This document shows, in pieces, positions 42,329-50,399 of a stretch of 64,000 nucleotides of DNA. Positions within the stretch are counted from its first letter, which is position 1. Every line of letters begins with the position of its first letter. Where the stretch lies: assembly GCF_000424285.1 (NCBI RefSeq), contig NZ_AUJP01000020.1, positions 27,824 to 91,823 of the forward strand, given 5' to 3'. The notes under the pieces were generated by a model, which searched no databases, was not told where the DNA came from, and was given only the letters and a program-made list of their open reading frames with translations. The stretch is from Butyrivibrio sp. MB2005. Lineage in GTDB: Bacteria > Bacillota > Clostridia > Lachnospirales > Lachnospiraceae. The position numbers were made by a program, and so were the translations under genes.

Positions 42329-42436
42329 AACATCACCAATACTTCTGCGGCCCTCGAAGAGCTGTCAGCAAGTATGGATACAGTGGCAACCACAACTGAT
42401 CAGATCAATGCGAGACTGGAAGAAGTAGATGAATAG
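42329..42436 (+). pseudogene. Fragment of a methyl-accepting chemotaxis protein
   Basis: An open frame without a start reads NITNTSAALEELSASMDT, then VATTTDQINARLEEVDE and stop. This is the highly conserved type of MCP signalling-domain helix (SAALEELSASM plus TTDQIN). Only about 35 residues remain of a protein usually over 500, so it is a remnant left by deletion between the ArsR and GNAT genes. Confidence 0.6.
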
Positions 42437-42456
42437 CGGAGGGAATTTTTATGTTA

Positions 42457-43218
42457 TCAACCTTCATATTTGTACCATGGATGTGTTCCGATTATTTCAA
42501 ATCCGACAGAGCAAGCTATTTTCATGGATGCTTCATTCCTTGTATCGCAGCCCCATGAAGGTGTTTTCCCTCTTCGAAGCGTTTCCTTTACCATTGCCGA
42601 AGCAACGATTTTTCCATATCCTTTTCCCCGGCATTCTTCTGCCGTCTCCACTCCGATATCCACATAATCCTTTGAGACTCCGGCAGAAAACGCACAAGCT
42701 GCCATACGTCCGTCTTCGATCAAAAAATATCCAAATCCTTTTTCCAAAAAGGCATTCTTGTTCTCCCATGAAAATGTCGGAACTATCCATCCCCTCATCA
42801 AGTCGTAATTATCTGCGTTTATTTCTTTGGTCTTTAATCCCGTGACGGGTGCTGTGACATTTTTCTCTCCACGAAATTCAAAAATATATCGATCATATTT
42901 AGAAACTCCCGGCGTTTTCAGTATCATCTCCTGCAACTTCAGATCGTTTTCTGCCTGCAGCGCCAGACGCCCCGAGTGACCATCAAGTGGTTTTCGCATC
43001 ATTGACACAGTTTCTTCAATGAATCTCTCATTGTAGTCGCCAAGGATGTTGGCAAACCCGCAATAGTGCCAGATAAGTGCAACCTTTGGCGAGTCCACAT
43101 CATCCACAAATATTTCGCCGTTTTGAATCCCTTCCAGTATTGAAAGTGGATATGGTTTTTCAACGCTAATCTGATCAGTCAGGCGACTTATTTTTCCATA
43201 GTCTGTGAGTTTTTTCAT
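42457..43218 (-). CDS. GNAT family acetyltransferase (GNAT_acetyltran type)
   Basis: A 253-residue acetyltransferase with the two-part architecture of PF12746-like proteins: an N-terminal helical part (KISRLTDQISVEKPYPLSILEGIQNGEIFVDD, then WHYCGFANILGD) and a C-terminal GNAT fold with motif A TAEECRGKGYGKIV and NEASMKIACSVGFEIIG. The substrate is unknown. The ATG overlaps the MFS transporter stop by four bases (ATGA), so the pair is translationally coupled, perhaps export and modification of one compound. Confidence 0.82.
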   Translation of the reverse strand: MKKLTDYGKISRLTDQISVEKPYPLSILEGIQNGEIFVDDVDSPKVALIWHYCGFANILGDYNERFIEETVSMMRKPLDGHSGRLALQAENDLKLQEMILKTPGVSKYDRYIFEFRGEKNVTAPVTGLKTKEINADNYDLMRGWIVPTFSWENKNAFLEKGFGYFLIEDGRMAACAFSAGVSKDYVDIGVETAEECRGKGYGKIVASAMVKETLRRGKTPSWGCDTRNEASMKIACSVGFEIIGTHPWYKYEG

Positions 43219-44543
43219 GATTTTTCCATACTCTTTCTTTGTGCAAAATACAGCGGAATGATGGTTAACAGAACTACGACAAATCCTGCAATAAACACTG
43301 AGTTTGTAGGAAGATACTCTGTAAAGCCGTACTCATCCACAAACTCGCCGCTTCTTTTTATGATGGGATTCGAGATAAGCGGAGCAACCACCATGGGTAT
43401 AAGGACGTAGAAAATAATACGTATACCTTCAAACTGGCCCCTTGAATCCTCAGGATACAGGCGCTTTGACCAAACAGTTATGGTCTGCAAAAACAGCATG
43501 TATCCGATGCCTACAAACAGCACGCCTGCCAAAAGATGCGGATTCCAGATAGTGGAAGGATCAACGTTAGTGGGTGATACAAGCAGGCCGATTATTAAAA
43601 GGCCTATGGAATTGATAATGATAGCTACCAAAATTATCAGCGCTGATTTTCCTTTTTGAATAAGCTTAATTGCAGGAATGGTCGTAAACATGGCGATAAG
43701 AAGCCCCACGCCCTCGATCAGGCCCATGGTATCAGCCGTAAATCCAAGATAATAGATCATGAAGTTTCCAAGATGTGAAAAATAAACATTGAAAGAAATA
43801 AAGTAAACTGCCAGCATCAAGTTTACGAAGACAAGCTCCCTGTGCTTTAAGTATTCTTTTATATTGAAAATAGAGAAAAACTGCTGTGAAAAGCTTCCCT
43901 TAACAGAAGGGCGAAGAGACTCGGCATCCTTCATTCCAAAAAGAGAATACAATCCGAGCAATATCACGCTTCCACCAATTACCACAAAAAGTCGCATGTA
44001 ATTGTCATCTGCACCTACAAGAAGACCGCCAAGAATTGTTCCTGCGATCGTTCCGATGACAGGCTGAACTGCAAGAGCAGCACCCAATGCTCCCGAGTTT
44101 TCCGGAGTCATGTAGTCGTTGATCCAGGCGTTAAAACCTATATCATTTCCCATGGAGCCAAAGAAACTCATGATTGCGTCAGCTGCAATGACAGCAAATG
44201 CAACACCTATGATGGAAGCATTTTGATTTTCCTGATTCCTCAGAAATTCCGTTGTTCCAAAAAGAATTGTAAAGATTCCCCACAAAATATACCCAACTGA
44301 TATAAGCGTTTTTCGGGTTCCTTTTCTGTCGGATATGCATCCGAATAAAAATGTGGACACCGTTGTTGCCATGGCAGATATTGCCAGCATCCACGAGATA
44401 ATAGTCGGATCCTTTGCGATTTTTGCATACACGAAGGTGTTAAACCACTGGTTTTCCATATTCCAGCAAAGCTGTCCGGCAAGTCCCAGTAGCCACACGA
44501 ATGACCAGAACGATACTGTACTCTTCTTAGAATCAGAATGCAT
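43215..44543 (-). CDS. MFS transporter
   Basis: A 442-residue membrane protein with about twelve spans. It starts with a short charged leader (MHSDSKKSTVSF) before the first span, and the loop between spans 2 and 3 reads FGCISDRKGTRKTL, the MFS motif A (GxxxDRxGRR). A central charged loop (GMKDAESLRPSVKGSF) divides the halves. The substrate is unknown. ATG 44543 is chosen because GGGGGG lies upstream; the 44582 frame start has no such site. It is followed by a coupled GNAT gene. Repeat copy C lies about 50 bp upstream. Confidence 0.87.
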   Translation of the reverse strand: MHSDSKKSTVSFWSFVWLLGLAGQLCWNMENQWFNTFVYAKIAKDPTIISWMLAISAMATTVSTFLFGCISDRKGTRKTLISVGYILWGIFTILFGTTEFLRNQENQNASIIGVAFAVIAADAIMSFFGSMGNDIGFNAWINDYMTPENSGALGAALAVQPVIGTIAGTILGGLLVGADDNYMRLFVVIGGSVILLGLYSLFGMKDAESLRPSVKGSFSQQFFSIFNIKEYLKHRELVFVNLMLAVYFISFNVYFSHLGNFMIYYLGFTADTMGLIEGVGLLIAMFTTIPAIKLIQKGKSALIILVAIIINSIGLLIIGLLVSPTNVDPSTIWNPHLLAGVLFVGIGYMLFLQTITVWSKRLYPEDSRGQFEGIRIIFYVLIPMVVAPLISNPIIKRSGEFVDEYGFTEYLPTNSVFIAGFVVVLLTIIPLYFAQRKSMEKS

Positions 44544-44589
44544 ATTTGAACCCCCCATTTCACTTTTTTCTATAAATATCATACTACAT

Positions 44590-44622
44590 TATTTTGGACC
44601 TGGGGGACGGGGTCCATTTTAA
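44590..44622. repeat. Dispersed GGTCC/GGGGACGGGG-type repeat, copy C
   Basis: ATTTTGGACCTGGGGGACGG then GGTCCATTTTAAT. The outer TGGACC and GGTCCA pair. It shares GGGGACGGGG and GGTCCATTTT with copy A at 33094. It lies upstream of the MFS gene, between genes. Confidence 0.7.
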
Positions 44623-44675
44623 TTCAATACCCCATACCCTGAGACTAATAATTTATATATTCACTCAACATAAAC

Positions 44676-44707
44676 GAAAGGGCACCGCCGAAGCGATGCT
44701 CTTTTTC
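44676..44707. terminator. Probable terminator after the zinc-ribbon gene
   Basis: GGGCACCGC-CGAA-GCGATGCTC forms a stem with a tetraloop. TTTTTC follows on the plus strand and TTTCGTTT on the minus strand; the only gene ending here is on the minus strand. Confidence 0.5.
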
Positions 44708-44731
44708 TAGTTATACTATGAATAATACAAT

Positions 44732-44989
44732 TTATCTCTTCAAAAAGTTCAACAATGCTCCGCTGGAAATAAGCTGTCCAAGTGCATCCGCAAGCTTAGC
44801 TCTCTGCCTGTTTCCGTCTTCCAGCTGCATGTTGATTCGCTTAAGCTCTGCCAATATTTCACTATTATCCGGCGCAGGCGCCTGCGTAGGAACCTGCGCT
44901 CTGTACTGTTCACCTTTCAGGCCATATCCGCAGTTAGGACAAAATCTCTCATGACCATTTAAATCAAGACCGCAATTAGGACAATTCAT
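44732..44989 (-). CDS. Zinc-ribbon protein with coiled-coil tail
   Basis: An 85-residue cytosolic protein. The first 25 residues hold a rubredoxin-like ribbon, MNCPNCGLDL ... FCPNCGYGL, binding one zinc. A Pro/Ala/Gln linker leads to a helical segment (ILAELKRINMQLEDGNRQRAKLADALGQLI) likely to form a coiled coil. The function is unknown. ATG 44989 is chosen because the ribbon begins there and AGGTG lies upstream; the longer frame (to 45064) would add an unrelated aromatic leader. Confidence 0.7.
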   Translation of the reverse strand: MNCPNCGLDLNGHERFCPNCGYGLKGEQYRAQVPTQAPAPDNSEILAELKRINMQLEDGNRQRAKLADALGQLISSGALLNFLKR

Positions 44990-45173
44990 ATAAACACCTG
45001 CCTTTCTGCCAATCCAACTCCAGAAACACATATTATTCCATGATATATATTTATTATCCCTCACATATCTAAAACACTCATAAACTACGGCTTAAAGGAT
45101 AATTAAATGGATTTTTTATCTGCAACTTTTCTCCAATATCACTCATCCACATACTGGCGGTATGTATTTCCCC

Positions 45174-45204
45174 ATATAAAAAGGCAGGAATTTCTTCCCG
45201 CCTT
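45174..45204 (-). terminator. Terminator of the 85-residue gene
   Basis: AAGGCAGGAA and TTCCCGCCTT form a 10-bp stem with one mismatch around a short loop. On the minus strand TTTTTAT follows. Confidence 0.75.
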
Positions 45205-45264
45205 GATAAACCACATATTATTCACTTATTTATACTCTTTTATAATATCTCTTCAATATTTTCT

Positions 45265-45522
45265 TCATCCCCTATAAAACACCCGGACTCTGCTGCAAGG
45301 GATCTTTGGGTCTTTATCGTACAGATCCTCGTCGTCTGCATACCAGAAACCGGAAATGACCTTGATATCTTCAGCCTTGCATTTCAATACTGCTGCCGCG
45401 TAGTCTTTCGCCAACTCCAATGGGCACCTGACTGAGACTGTTATATATTCTCTCCCGTCTTCGACGCCAAAATATGTCTGCGTGAAATAATTTTCTTCTA
45501 CTTGATGTCTGATGTTTTTCAT
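45265..45522 (-). CDS. Hypothetical protein, 85 residues
   Basis: An 85-residue soluble protein, MKNIRHQVEENYFTQTYFG..., with mixed strand/helix composition, a central REYITVSVRCPLELAKDYAAAV and an acidic late part (YADDEDLYDKDPKIPCSR). I do not recognise a family. GGGGGAG lies upstream of the ATG and a terminator follows the stop, which supports a real gene. The 140 bp upstream hold a second open frame with no start, possibly a remnant. Confidence 0.6.
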   Translation of the reverse strand: MKNIRHQVEENYFTQTYFGVEDGREYITVSVRCPLELAKDYAAAVLKCKAEDIKVISGFWYADDEDLYDKDPKIPCSRVRVFYRG

Positions 45523-45682
45523 GACAAGCTCTCCCCCAAAGCCTCAACAAGGCTAAACCAAATAGCCACAACAGCAATAAAACCAGGTACTGCCTCAGCA
45601 TCAATCCCGGCATTAGCATTACCACTTACCACATTATCGCCCCAAGCACTAACTCCAGCATCAATTTGATAAATCTATGATA

Positions 45683-46225
45683 TCACTTCTTGCTTATAAA
45701 CTCCGCTATCTCTTCCATATCCTCAGAAAAGAGAACCCTTCTAAAGTACTCCTTCTGTCCAAGGCCGTTATTTATGACATTATCAATGACGCCCTTAAAT
45801 GGCTGATAATATCCGTCTGTATTGAAAAAGACGATGGGACAGGTAGTGATATCAAGACTCCCAAGAGCCATTACTTCTGTGATTTCATCCAGGGTTCCAA
45901 TGCCGCCGGGGAGAGCCACAAAAGCATCTGCCAGTTCGATCATTTTGGATTTTCGCTCAGCCATGGTGGCAGTCTCTATGTACTCAGTAAGGCCATGATG
46001 TTTCCTCTCCTGAATCTGTGGAACGTCGGGAAGTACACCTATGACTTTGCCGCCTGCTTCCAAAGTACTGTCACTTACAGCTCCCAGGAGGCCTTTGCTG
46101 GCCCCGCCGTAAACAAGAGTGTGTCCGTTTTCGCCTATCCATTTGCCCAGTGTCCTTGCTGACTCTGTTAACTTCTCATTATTCCCACTTGTTGACCCGC
46201 AATATACCACAATATTCATCAGCAT
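45683..46225 (-). CDS. LOG family protein (nucleoside-5'-monophosphate phosphoribohydrolase)
   Basis: A 180-residue Rossmann-like protein of the LOG (Lonely Guy)/TIGR00730 family. It has the nucleotide-binding start NIVVYCGSTSGNN, TLVYGGASKGLLGAV, and the signature LPGGIGTLDEITE (PGGxGTxxE) with catalytic Arg/Glu. Members cleave AMP-type or cytokinin nucleotides to base plus ribose 5-phosphate; the role in gut bacteria is unclear. AGGAGG lies 4 nt before ATG 46225 and 10 nt before ATG 46219, so either start is possible. Confidence 0.88.
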   Translation of the reverse strand: MLMNIVVYCGSTSGNNEKLTESARTLGKWIGENGHTLVYGGASKGLLGAVSDSTLEAGGKVIGVLPDVPQIQERKHHGLTEYIETATMAERKSKMIELADAFVALPGGIGTLDEITEVMALGSLDITTCPIVFFNTDGYYQPFKGVIDNVINNGLGQKEYFRRVLFSEDMEEIAEFISKK

Positions 46226-46242
46226 CTTTCCTCCTGATATTG

Positions 46243-47136
46243 CTACTTACAAGTAATCATATCCCACAGTGTATCTTTTTTATCTATGCCGAAATTTAGA
46301 ATCTTCCATAAAGAATCCACAGCATATGGACCATAAGTCTGCATGTATGAAATGTGCATCTGTTCTGCGCCATAAAAGATCAGATCGTATTCTTCTTTCG
46401 TCAATTCTTCTTCACCGTAATATCCTCTAAGGAAGCTTTTAGCCAGATCAAAGCGATAATTCATCTCTTCGGTATCATGATTAAAGTCTACAAACTGCAT
46501 GATGAAAGGCCACCCAAGATCAAGATATCTACTGCCAATTCCGGCGTCATCCAGATCGACAAATATCACCTTGCCATCCTCGCTTAGCATTACGTTATGT
46601 GGACCTATATCGGTGTGAACAAAGCATTGATCCAATTGTTCAAAATCGGGGATATCGTCCAGAATTGCATCGAATTCTTTGACAAAGCTGCGATCTCTGA
46701 ACCATTCATAAAAACGCATTTTGCTCTGAGTAAAAGGAGATTTAATGTTATATCCTTCCAGCTTATGCAACTGCCTCAATGCTTTACCGATCATGTATTC
46801 ATCGTCGGGAGTCTCTTGCATTTGCCTGCCATCAATAAACTCCATAAGATAAAGCCAAAAATCGCCGTCACATATATAGAATTTACCTGTTTTCGCAGGG
46901 ATAATTCTTGGTGCTACGCCCTTTTCATTTCCTAAAAACAAGTGTGCCTGAACATTACTCGATATAACAGTTTCAGGCATTTCGCAAGAAAATCCCTTTA
47001 AAATATAAAATCCAGAATTCGTTTTTATTTTGTAAACAGGTCTTTTTATATCTTCCTCTAGCTGTTCTTGAATATGCGGATTATCAAGATCCCAATTTTT
47101 CAGTAAATAATCTAATTGACTCTGTATCCCTGCCAA
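46243..47136 (-). CDS. Aminoglycoside phosphotransferase-like kinase
   Basis: A 297-residue kinase-fold protein. The catalytic loop CFVHTDIGPHNVML (HxDxxxxN, Asp near 175) and the metal-binding FVDLDDAG are intact. The N-lobe reads KIKTNSGFYILKGF. It resembles CotS/HipA-like or choline/homoserine-type kinases more than resistance enzymes; the substrate is unknown. The start appears to be TTG with AGGAGA 8 nt upstream. It ends 17 bp before the LOG gene, so the two are probably co-transcribed. Confidence 0.8.
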   Translation of the reverse strand: MAGIQSQLDYLLKNWDLDNPHIQEQLEEDIKRPVYKIKTNSGFYILKGFSCEMPETVISSNVQAHLFLGNEKGVAPRIIPAKTGKFYICDGDFWLYLMEFIDGRQMQETPDDEYMIGKALRQLHKLEGYNIKSPFTQSKMRFYEWFRDRSFVKEFDAILDDIPDFEQLDQCFVHTDIGPHNVMLSEDGKVIFVDLDDAGIGSRYLDLGWPFIMQFVDFNHDTEEMNYRFDLAKSFLRGYYGEEELTKEEYDLIFYGAEQMHISYMQTYGPYAVDSLWKILNFGIDKKDTLWDMITCK

Positions 47137-47165
47137 CGCCGGTTCTCCTAATAATCAATAAAATT

Positions 47166-47228
47166 GACTCCGTCCCCCTGGTCCACTTTATTTTGGTCCA
47201 CTAACCACGTCCCCGTGGTCCACTTTTG
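47166..47228. repeat. Dispersed GGTCC/GGGGACGGGG-type repeat, copy D (double)
   Basis: It contains GACTCCGTCCCCCTGGTCCA, then TTTTGGTCCACTAACCACGT, then CCCCGTGGTCCACTTTT, i.e. two linked units of the repeat seen at 33094 and 44590. It overlaps the end of the TRIC-type gene and encodes its last ten or so residues. Confidence 0.7.
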
Positions 47229-47853
47229 GCAGATTCCAGAGGAAATGTCTTGCCAGAACTCTGAGCAAAATCACAAGGACAAAGCTGCATACCATCGCAG
47301 CATTCCAGGCATGAAAAAGTTCGTGCATGAAAACCATGAGAATTCCGCCAATTATTACGGGAAGGGCATAAACATGCTTTACGAAAATAGCAGGCATCTG
47401 ATTGGAAAGAACGTCCCTAAGCACGCCTCCGCCGACACCTGTGATAAAGCCGAGAAAAACAAGGAGAAACAGATCATCAGCGTAACCGAAGTTTGCTCCG
47501 ATCATGACACCGTCAACCATAAATGCCGCAAGCCCAAGAGTATCGGATACGAAAAGCCCCCTGTCATAGATACCTGTAAACTTCTCAGGTACGCCTTTAT
47601 GGAAAAACATTATACAAAAAACAATATTGGCAACAATGGCTGCCACCAAAACATAAAAAGGATTAATAAACATCTGCGGCGGAAAATTGCCCATGACAAT
47701 ATCTCGCATAAGACCGCCTCCGCAAGCCGTCAGAATGGCAAGAATATTAACACCGAATATATCCATCCTCTTCTGGATGCCTGTGATCGCACCGGATATA
47801 GCAAAGGCAACTGTGCCTATAAAATCGAAAATTCCTAAAAGAAGTACTGACAT
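47188..47853 (-). CDS. TRIC/YicG-type (UPF0126) cation channel family membrane protein
   Basis: A 221-residue membrane protein with seven spans in two UPF0126 halves. Each has the family motif: GGGLMRDIVMG (near 60) and GVGGGVLRDVLSNQMP (near 145). Related proteins form trimeric K+ or other cation channels, or act as small-metabolite channels. ATG 47853 is preferred; the frame start at 47874 is a TTG with no separate site, and GGGGAAGG precedes the ATG. The C-terminal DHGDVVSGPK is encoded by repeat copy D. Confidence 0.83.
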   Translation of the reverse strand: MSVLLLGIFDFIGTVAFAISGAITGIQKRMDIFGVNILAILTACGGGLMRDIVMGNFPPQMFINPFYVLVAAIVANIVFCIMFFHKGVPEKFTGIYDRGLFVSDTLGLAAFMVDGVMIGANFGYADDLFLLVFLGFITGVGGGVLRDVLSNQMPAIFVKHVYALPVIIGGILMVFMHELFHAWNAAMVCSFVLVILLRVLARHFLWNLPKVDHGDVVSGPK

Positions 47854-48015
47854 TTCCCCAAATACCTTCCCCAAAATTCTTAATCAGCGTATTCTATGAT
47901 ACTCCTTTTTTAGCTTGTTTTGTACTGTTCCTGACAGTAATATCATCTTTGCATTTTTTATTTTGTCTGTCTTCTTCTTTTCTGTCATGGGGTCGCATCA
48001 TTTTTGCTTGATTTC

Positions 48016-48054
48016 ATGGAAAAACAGCTCAGGACTTTTGGTCTTGAGCTGTTT
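48016..48054 (-). terminator. Terminator after the DUF1622 gene
   Basis: AAACAGCTCA and TGAGCTGTTT arms, with an inner GAC/GTC pair, form a strong stem (48022-48054). On the minus strand TTTTTCC follows. Confidence 0.75.
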
Positions 48055-48084
48055 GCATTTAAGTTCAATATATAAATTCATGTG

Positions 48085-48315
48085 TTATTTTTCTAAAGCC
48101 TTTTCCTCGTTCTTGATCTCCCAATGGATCAGAAAAGTCAGAGCAGCTCTCAAAGTTATGATAGCTCCCAGGATTCCAAGCTCAGCCCATTCACGAACAA
48201 CAACTGTTCTTAAAACCTCACCGCCAAGCTTAAATTCCAAAGCAAGTGCTATGCCCTGGGCAAGCTCAAGTCTTATGGCATCATTTTTCTTTATCCAGTA
48301 AATGAAGCTCTTCAC
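48085..48315 (-). pseudogene. DUF1622 membrane protein, probably 5'-truncated
   Basis: The 3' end encodes IRLELAQGIALALEFKLGGEVLRTVVVREWAELGILGAII and TLRAALTFLIHWEIKNEEK, which matches the conserved core of DUF1622 membrane proteins (about 110-120 residues). The N-terminal transmembrane helix expected before it is missing: upstream the frame runs into sequence antisense to the esterase gene. The only near start is GTG 48315, without a clear ribosome site. Upstream sequence holds a TATAAT. Either a very short version is made or the gene is broken. Confidence 0.5.
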
Positions 48316-48434
48316 ACAAGGGTATATGATACTATTATAAGTTCGGGCAGAATGCGCCGATGGCCATGGATACAGACAAAATCCGGGCCTAAGTCCAATC
48401 AAAATAGCCTGAACCAAAGGAGGAGCAAAAAACA

Positions 48435-49286
48435 ATGGATTACGTTTTTGAAATGCCGGGGGAAATGCTCGTAGAAGCGGAAAAGAAGGGCCGCGTCGAG
48501 CTGCTTGAGTACGATTCAAACACTTATGATGAAGAGAACAGAACTCTTCACAAAAAAGCATGGGTATATCTTCCCTATGATTATGATGAAACCAAAAACT
48601 ACAACATTCTCTACCTGCTGCATGGCGGCGGATTTACACAGGACTGGTGGCTTAAGCTTTTCCCTGACACTGTGACAATACTTGATAACATGATAGAGAA
48701 AAAGCTCTGCGATTCCTGCATCGTTGTAACACCTACTTTCTATCACGATGAGGATGACAAGCACACCAAGGATGAGTCCAGATGTGAAAACTTCTGTCAC
48801 GAACTTCGCAAAGACCTGATTCCTGCAGCCGAGAGCAAGTATGCAGGATTTTCAGGAAAAGATGTATCTGAGGAGAATCTCATTAAGACAAGAGATCATC
48901 GCGCTTTTGCAGGACTTTCTCTTGGTTCAATGACCACCTACAGAGCTGCTTTCTACAATAACTTCGATCTGTTTGCATGGTATGGTCCTTTCTCAGGATG
49001 CTGCGGCCCCTTCGGTGATCACGAGGTTGAGGTTAAGAGAATCTGCGAGACACTTGAAAAGGGCAAAGAAAATGGCTACGACCTTAAGTTCATGCTTTGC
49101 TGCAACGGCGATAAGGACATCGCCTTCGAGGAGCACAAGGATATCATGGAAAAAGCAGTTGCTAAGAGCGACCTGCTGATTCAGGATAAGAACTACGATT
49201 TCTTCATTATCTCCGGCGGTGTTCACGATATGAAGGCATGGCAGCTCCACATGTACCATGCACTTCAGGTCTTCTTTAAAAATTGA
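48435..49286 (+). CDS. CE1-type esterase (feruloyl/acetyl esterase-like)
   Basis: A 283-residue serine esterase without a signal peptide. Features are the beta-bridge start KKAWVYLPYDYDETKNYNILYLLHGGGFTQDWW, oxyanion HGGG, the nucleophile elbow GLSLGSMT (Ser near 158), Asp near CNGDKDIAF and the final His in SGGVHDMKAWQ. The layout is that of CE1 enzymes such as xylanase-associated feruloyl esterases, which remove ferulate or acetate from hemicellulose. The cytosolic location suggests action on imported oligosaccharides. AGGAGG lies before the ATG. Confidence 0.85.
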   Translation: MDYVFEMPGEMLVEAEKKGRVELLEYDSNTYDEENRTLHKKAWVYLPYDYDETKNYNILYLLHGGGFTQDWWLKLFPDTVTILDNMIEKKLCDSCIVVTPTFYHDEDDKHTKDESRCENFCHELRKDLIPAAESKYAGFSGKDVSEENLIKTRDHRAFAGLSLGSMTTYRAAFYNNFDLFAWYGPFSGCCGPFGDHEVEVKRICETLEKGKENGYDLKFMLCCNGDKDIAFEEHKDIMEKAVAKSDLLIQDKNYDFFIISGGVHDMKAWQLHMYHALQVFFKN

Positions 49287-49412
49287 TACTGAAGTTAACT
49301 GCACCATCATGATAGAGGGATGCTCCAAACGGCAGCACGCGCCCTCTTCTGTATGAAAAATTTTTAATACTGTTTGTAGGAAAAGTATCTATTAGTTGCA
49401 TGGCATATCCCC

Positions 49413-49826
49413 CTACTGGTCTTTATCCGGTAACCTGAACATGTCCACGTTGCCATCTGAAAGCAGCTTACCATCAGGTGTTATCACCCTTGCATGAATA
49501 ACCACAACACTTTTACCACGCTTTATTACACTGCTCTCGGCAAAAATCTCCTTTGCGTCCTTTGTATTTGAAAGATAATTCACATAGACGTTCTGGGTCA
49601 CATAATTGTGATTATCGGCTCTGGCCGTTATTCCCGCGACGCAGTCCATAAGTGTATACAAAAGACCGCCGTGAACCATCCCGTATGGATTACAGGAATT
49701 CTCCGTTATGGTGGCCTTAAGAACGCTTTTCTCGGGAGATATCTCCACAATCTCTATGTTGTTATATTCCATAAAGGGATTCCGCAACCTGCTTAATGGA
49801 TAATCACTTCCGCTATCGCTTCCCAT
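49413..49826 (-). CDS. PaaI-type hotdog thioesterase (second copy)
   Basis: A 137-residue hotdog-fold protein. The active-site motif is YGMVHGGLLYTLMDCVAG, followed by YVTQNVYVNYLSNT. It is a distant relative of the thioesterase at 31998 (same HGG-LL-xxMD/VD pattern), not a recent duplicate by eye. The substrate acyl-CoA is unknown. ATG 49826 is chosen because AGGAGG lies 6 nt upstream. About 33 bp before it is the end of the msrA gene, on the same strand. Confidence 0.83.
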   Translation of the reverse strand: MGSDSGSDYPLSRLRNPFMEYNNIEIVEISPEKSVLKATITENSCNPYGMVHGGLLYTLMDCVAGITARADNHNYVTQNVYVNYLSNTKDAKEIFAESSVIKRGKSVVVIHARVITPDGKLLSDGNVDMFRLPDKDQ

Positions 49827-49873
49827 AAACGCCTCCTGCATTTATCATAAATACCCAATATTTATAAAAAAGA

Positions 49874-50371
49874 TCAGGACTTTTTCTTGCCAATCTCAAA
49901 CATAATAGCCGGAATATGGCAGTATCCCTGAGGATTCTTCACAAGGTATTTCTGGTGATACTCTTCTGCCTTATAGAAATTCTCAAGGGGCTTAACCTCT
50001 ATGGCACTCTTTTGTCCAAGCTCCTCTTCAAGAGCAGCCATTCTTTTCTCGATAACAGGAAGCTGAGAATCATCTGTGTAGTAAATTCCTGTGCGGTACT
50101 GAATTCCCTCATCTCCGCCCTGCTTGTTAATTGATGTGGGATCAATGACCTTAAAATAATATCCGATCAGCTCATCAAGTGTGATAACGCTGCTGTCAAA
50201 CTCAACCTTCACTGTCTCTGCATGACCTGAATCATTGCAGACCTCCTCGTAGGTAGGATTCTCGGTGGAGCCGTTGGCATAGCCCGTATCAGTACTGATA
50301 ACACCGTCAAACTGGTCAAAAAATCTCTGAGTGCCCCAGAAGCACCCGCCTGCAAAATAAATAGTTTCCAT
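49874..50371 (-). CDS. msrA: Peptide-methionine (S)-S-oxide reductase
   Basis: A 165-residue cytosolic repair enzyme that reduces methionine S-sulfoxide in proteins. The motif GGCFWGTQ has the catalytic Cys at residue 10; YANG, YEEVC and GHAETVKVEFD follow as in MsrA. No MsrB domain is fused. GGAGGAG precedes the ATG, 28 bp after the upstream sensor gene, so co-transcription is likely. Confidence 0.93.
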   Translation of the reverse strand: METIYFAGGCFWGTQRFFDQFDGVISTDTGYANGSTENPTYEEVCNDSGHAETVKVEFDSSVITLDELIGYYFKVIDPTSINKQGGDEGIQYRTGIYYTDDSQLPVIEKRMAALEEELGQKSAIEVKPLENFYKAEEYHQKYLVKNPQGYCHIPAIMFEIGKKKS

Positions 50372-50399
50372 AATTACTCTCCTCCGTTACTTAAAGCCA

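Noticed and set aside
45570..45577. Another ACAGCAAT octamer
   Set aside because: It has no closing stem at the right distance and no tRNA-like arms, and an 8-mer is expected by chance in a window of this size.
45540..45660. Open frame upstream of the 85-residue gene, encoding a hydrophobic stretch
   Set aside because: It has no start with a ribosome site and no recognised family; it may be a remnant but cannot be supported.
47164..47838. A 224-residue plus-strand open frame rich in His, Asn and Lys
   Set aside because: It is antisense to the TRIC-type channel gene, whose seven spans and UPF0126 motifs are clear. Its composition is typical of a shadow frame.
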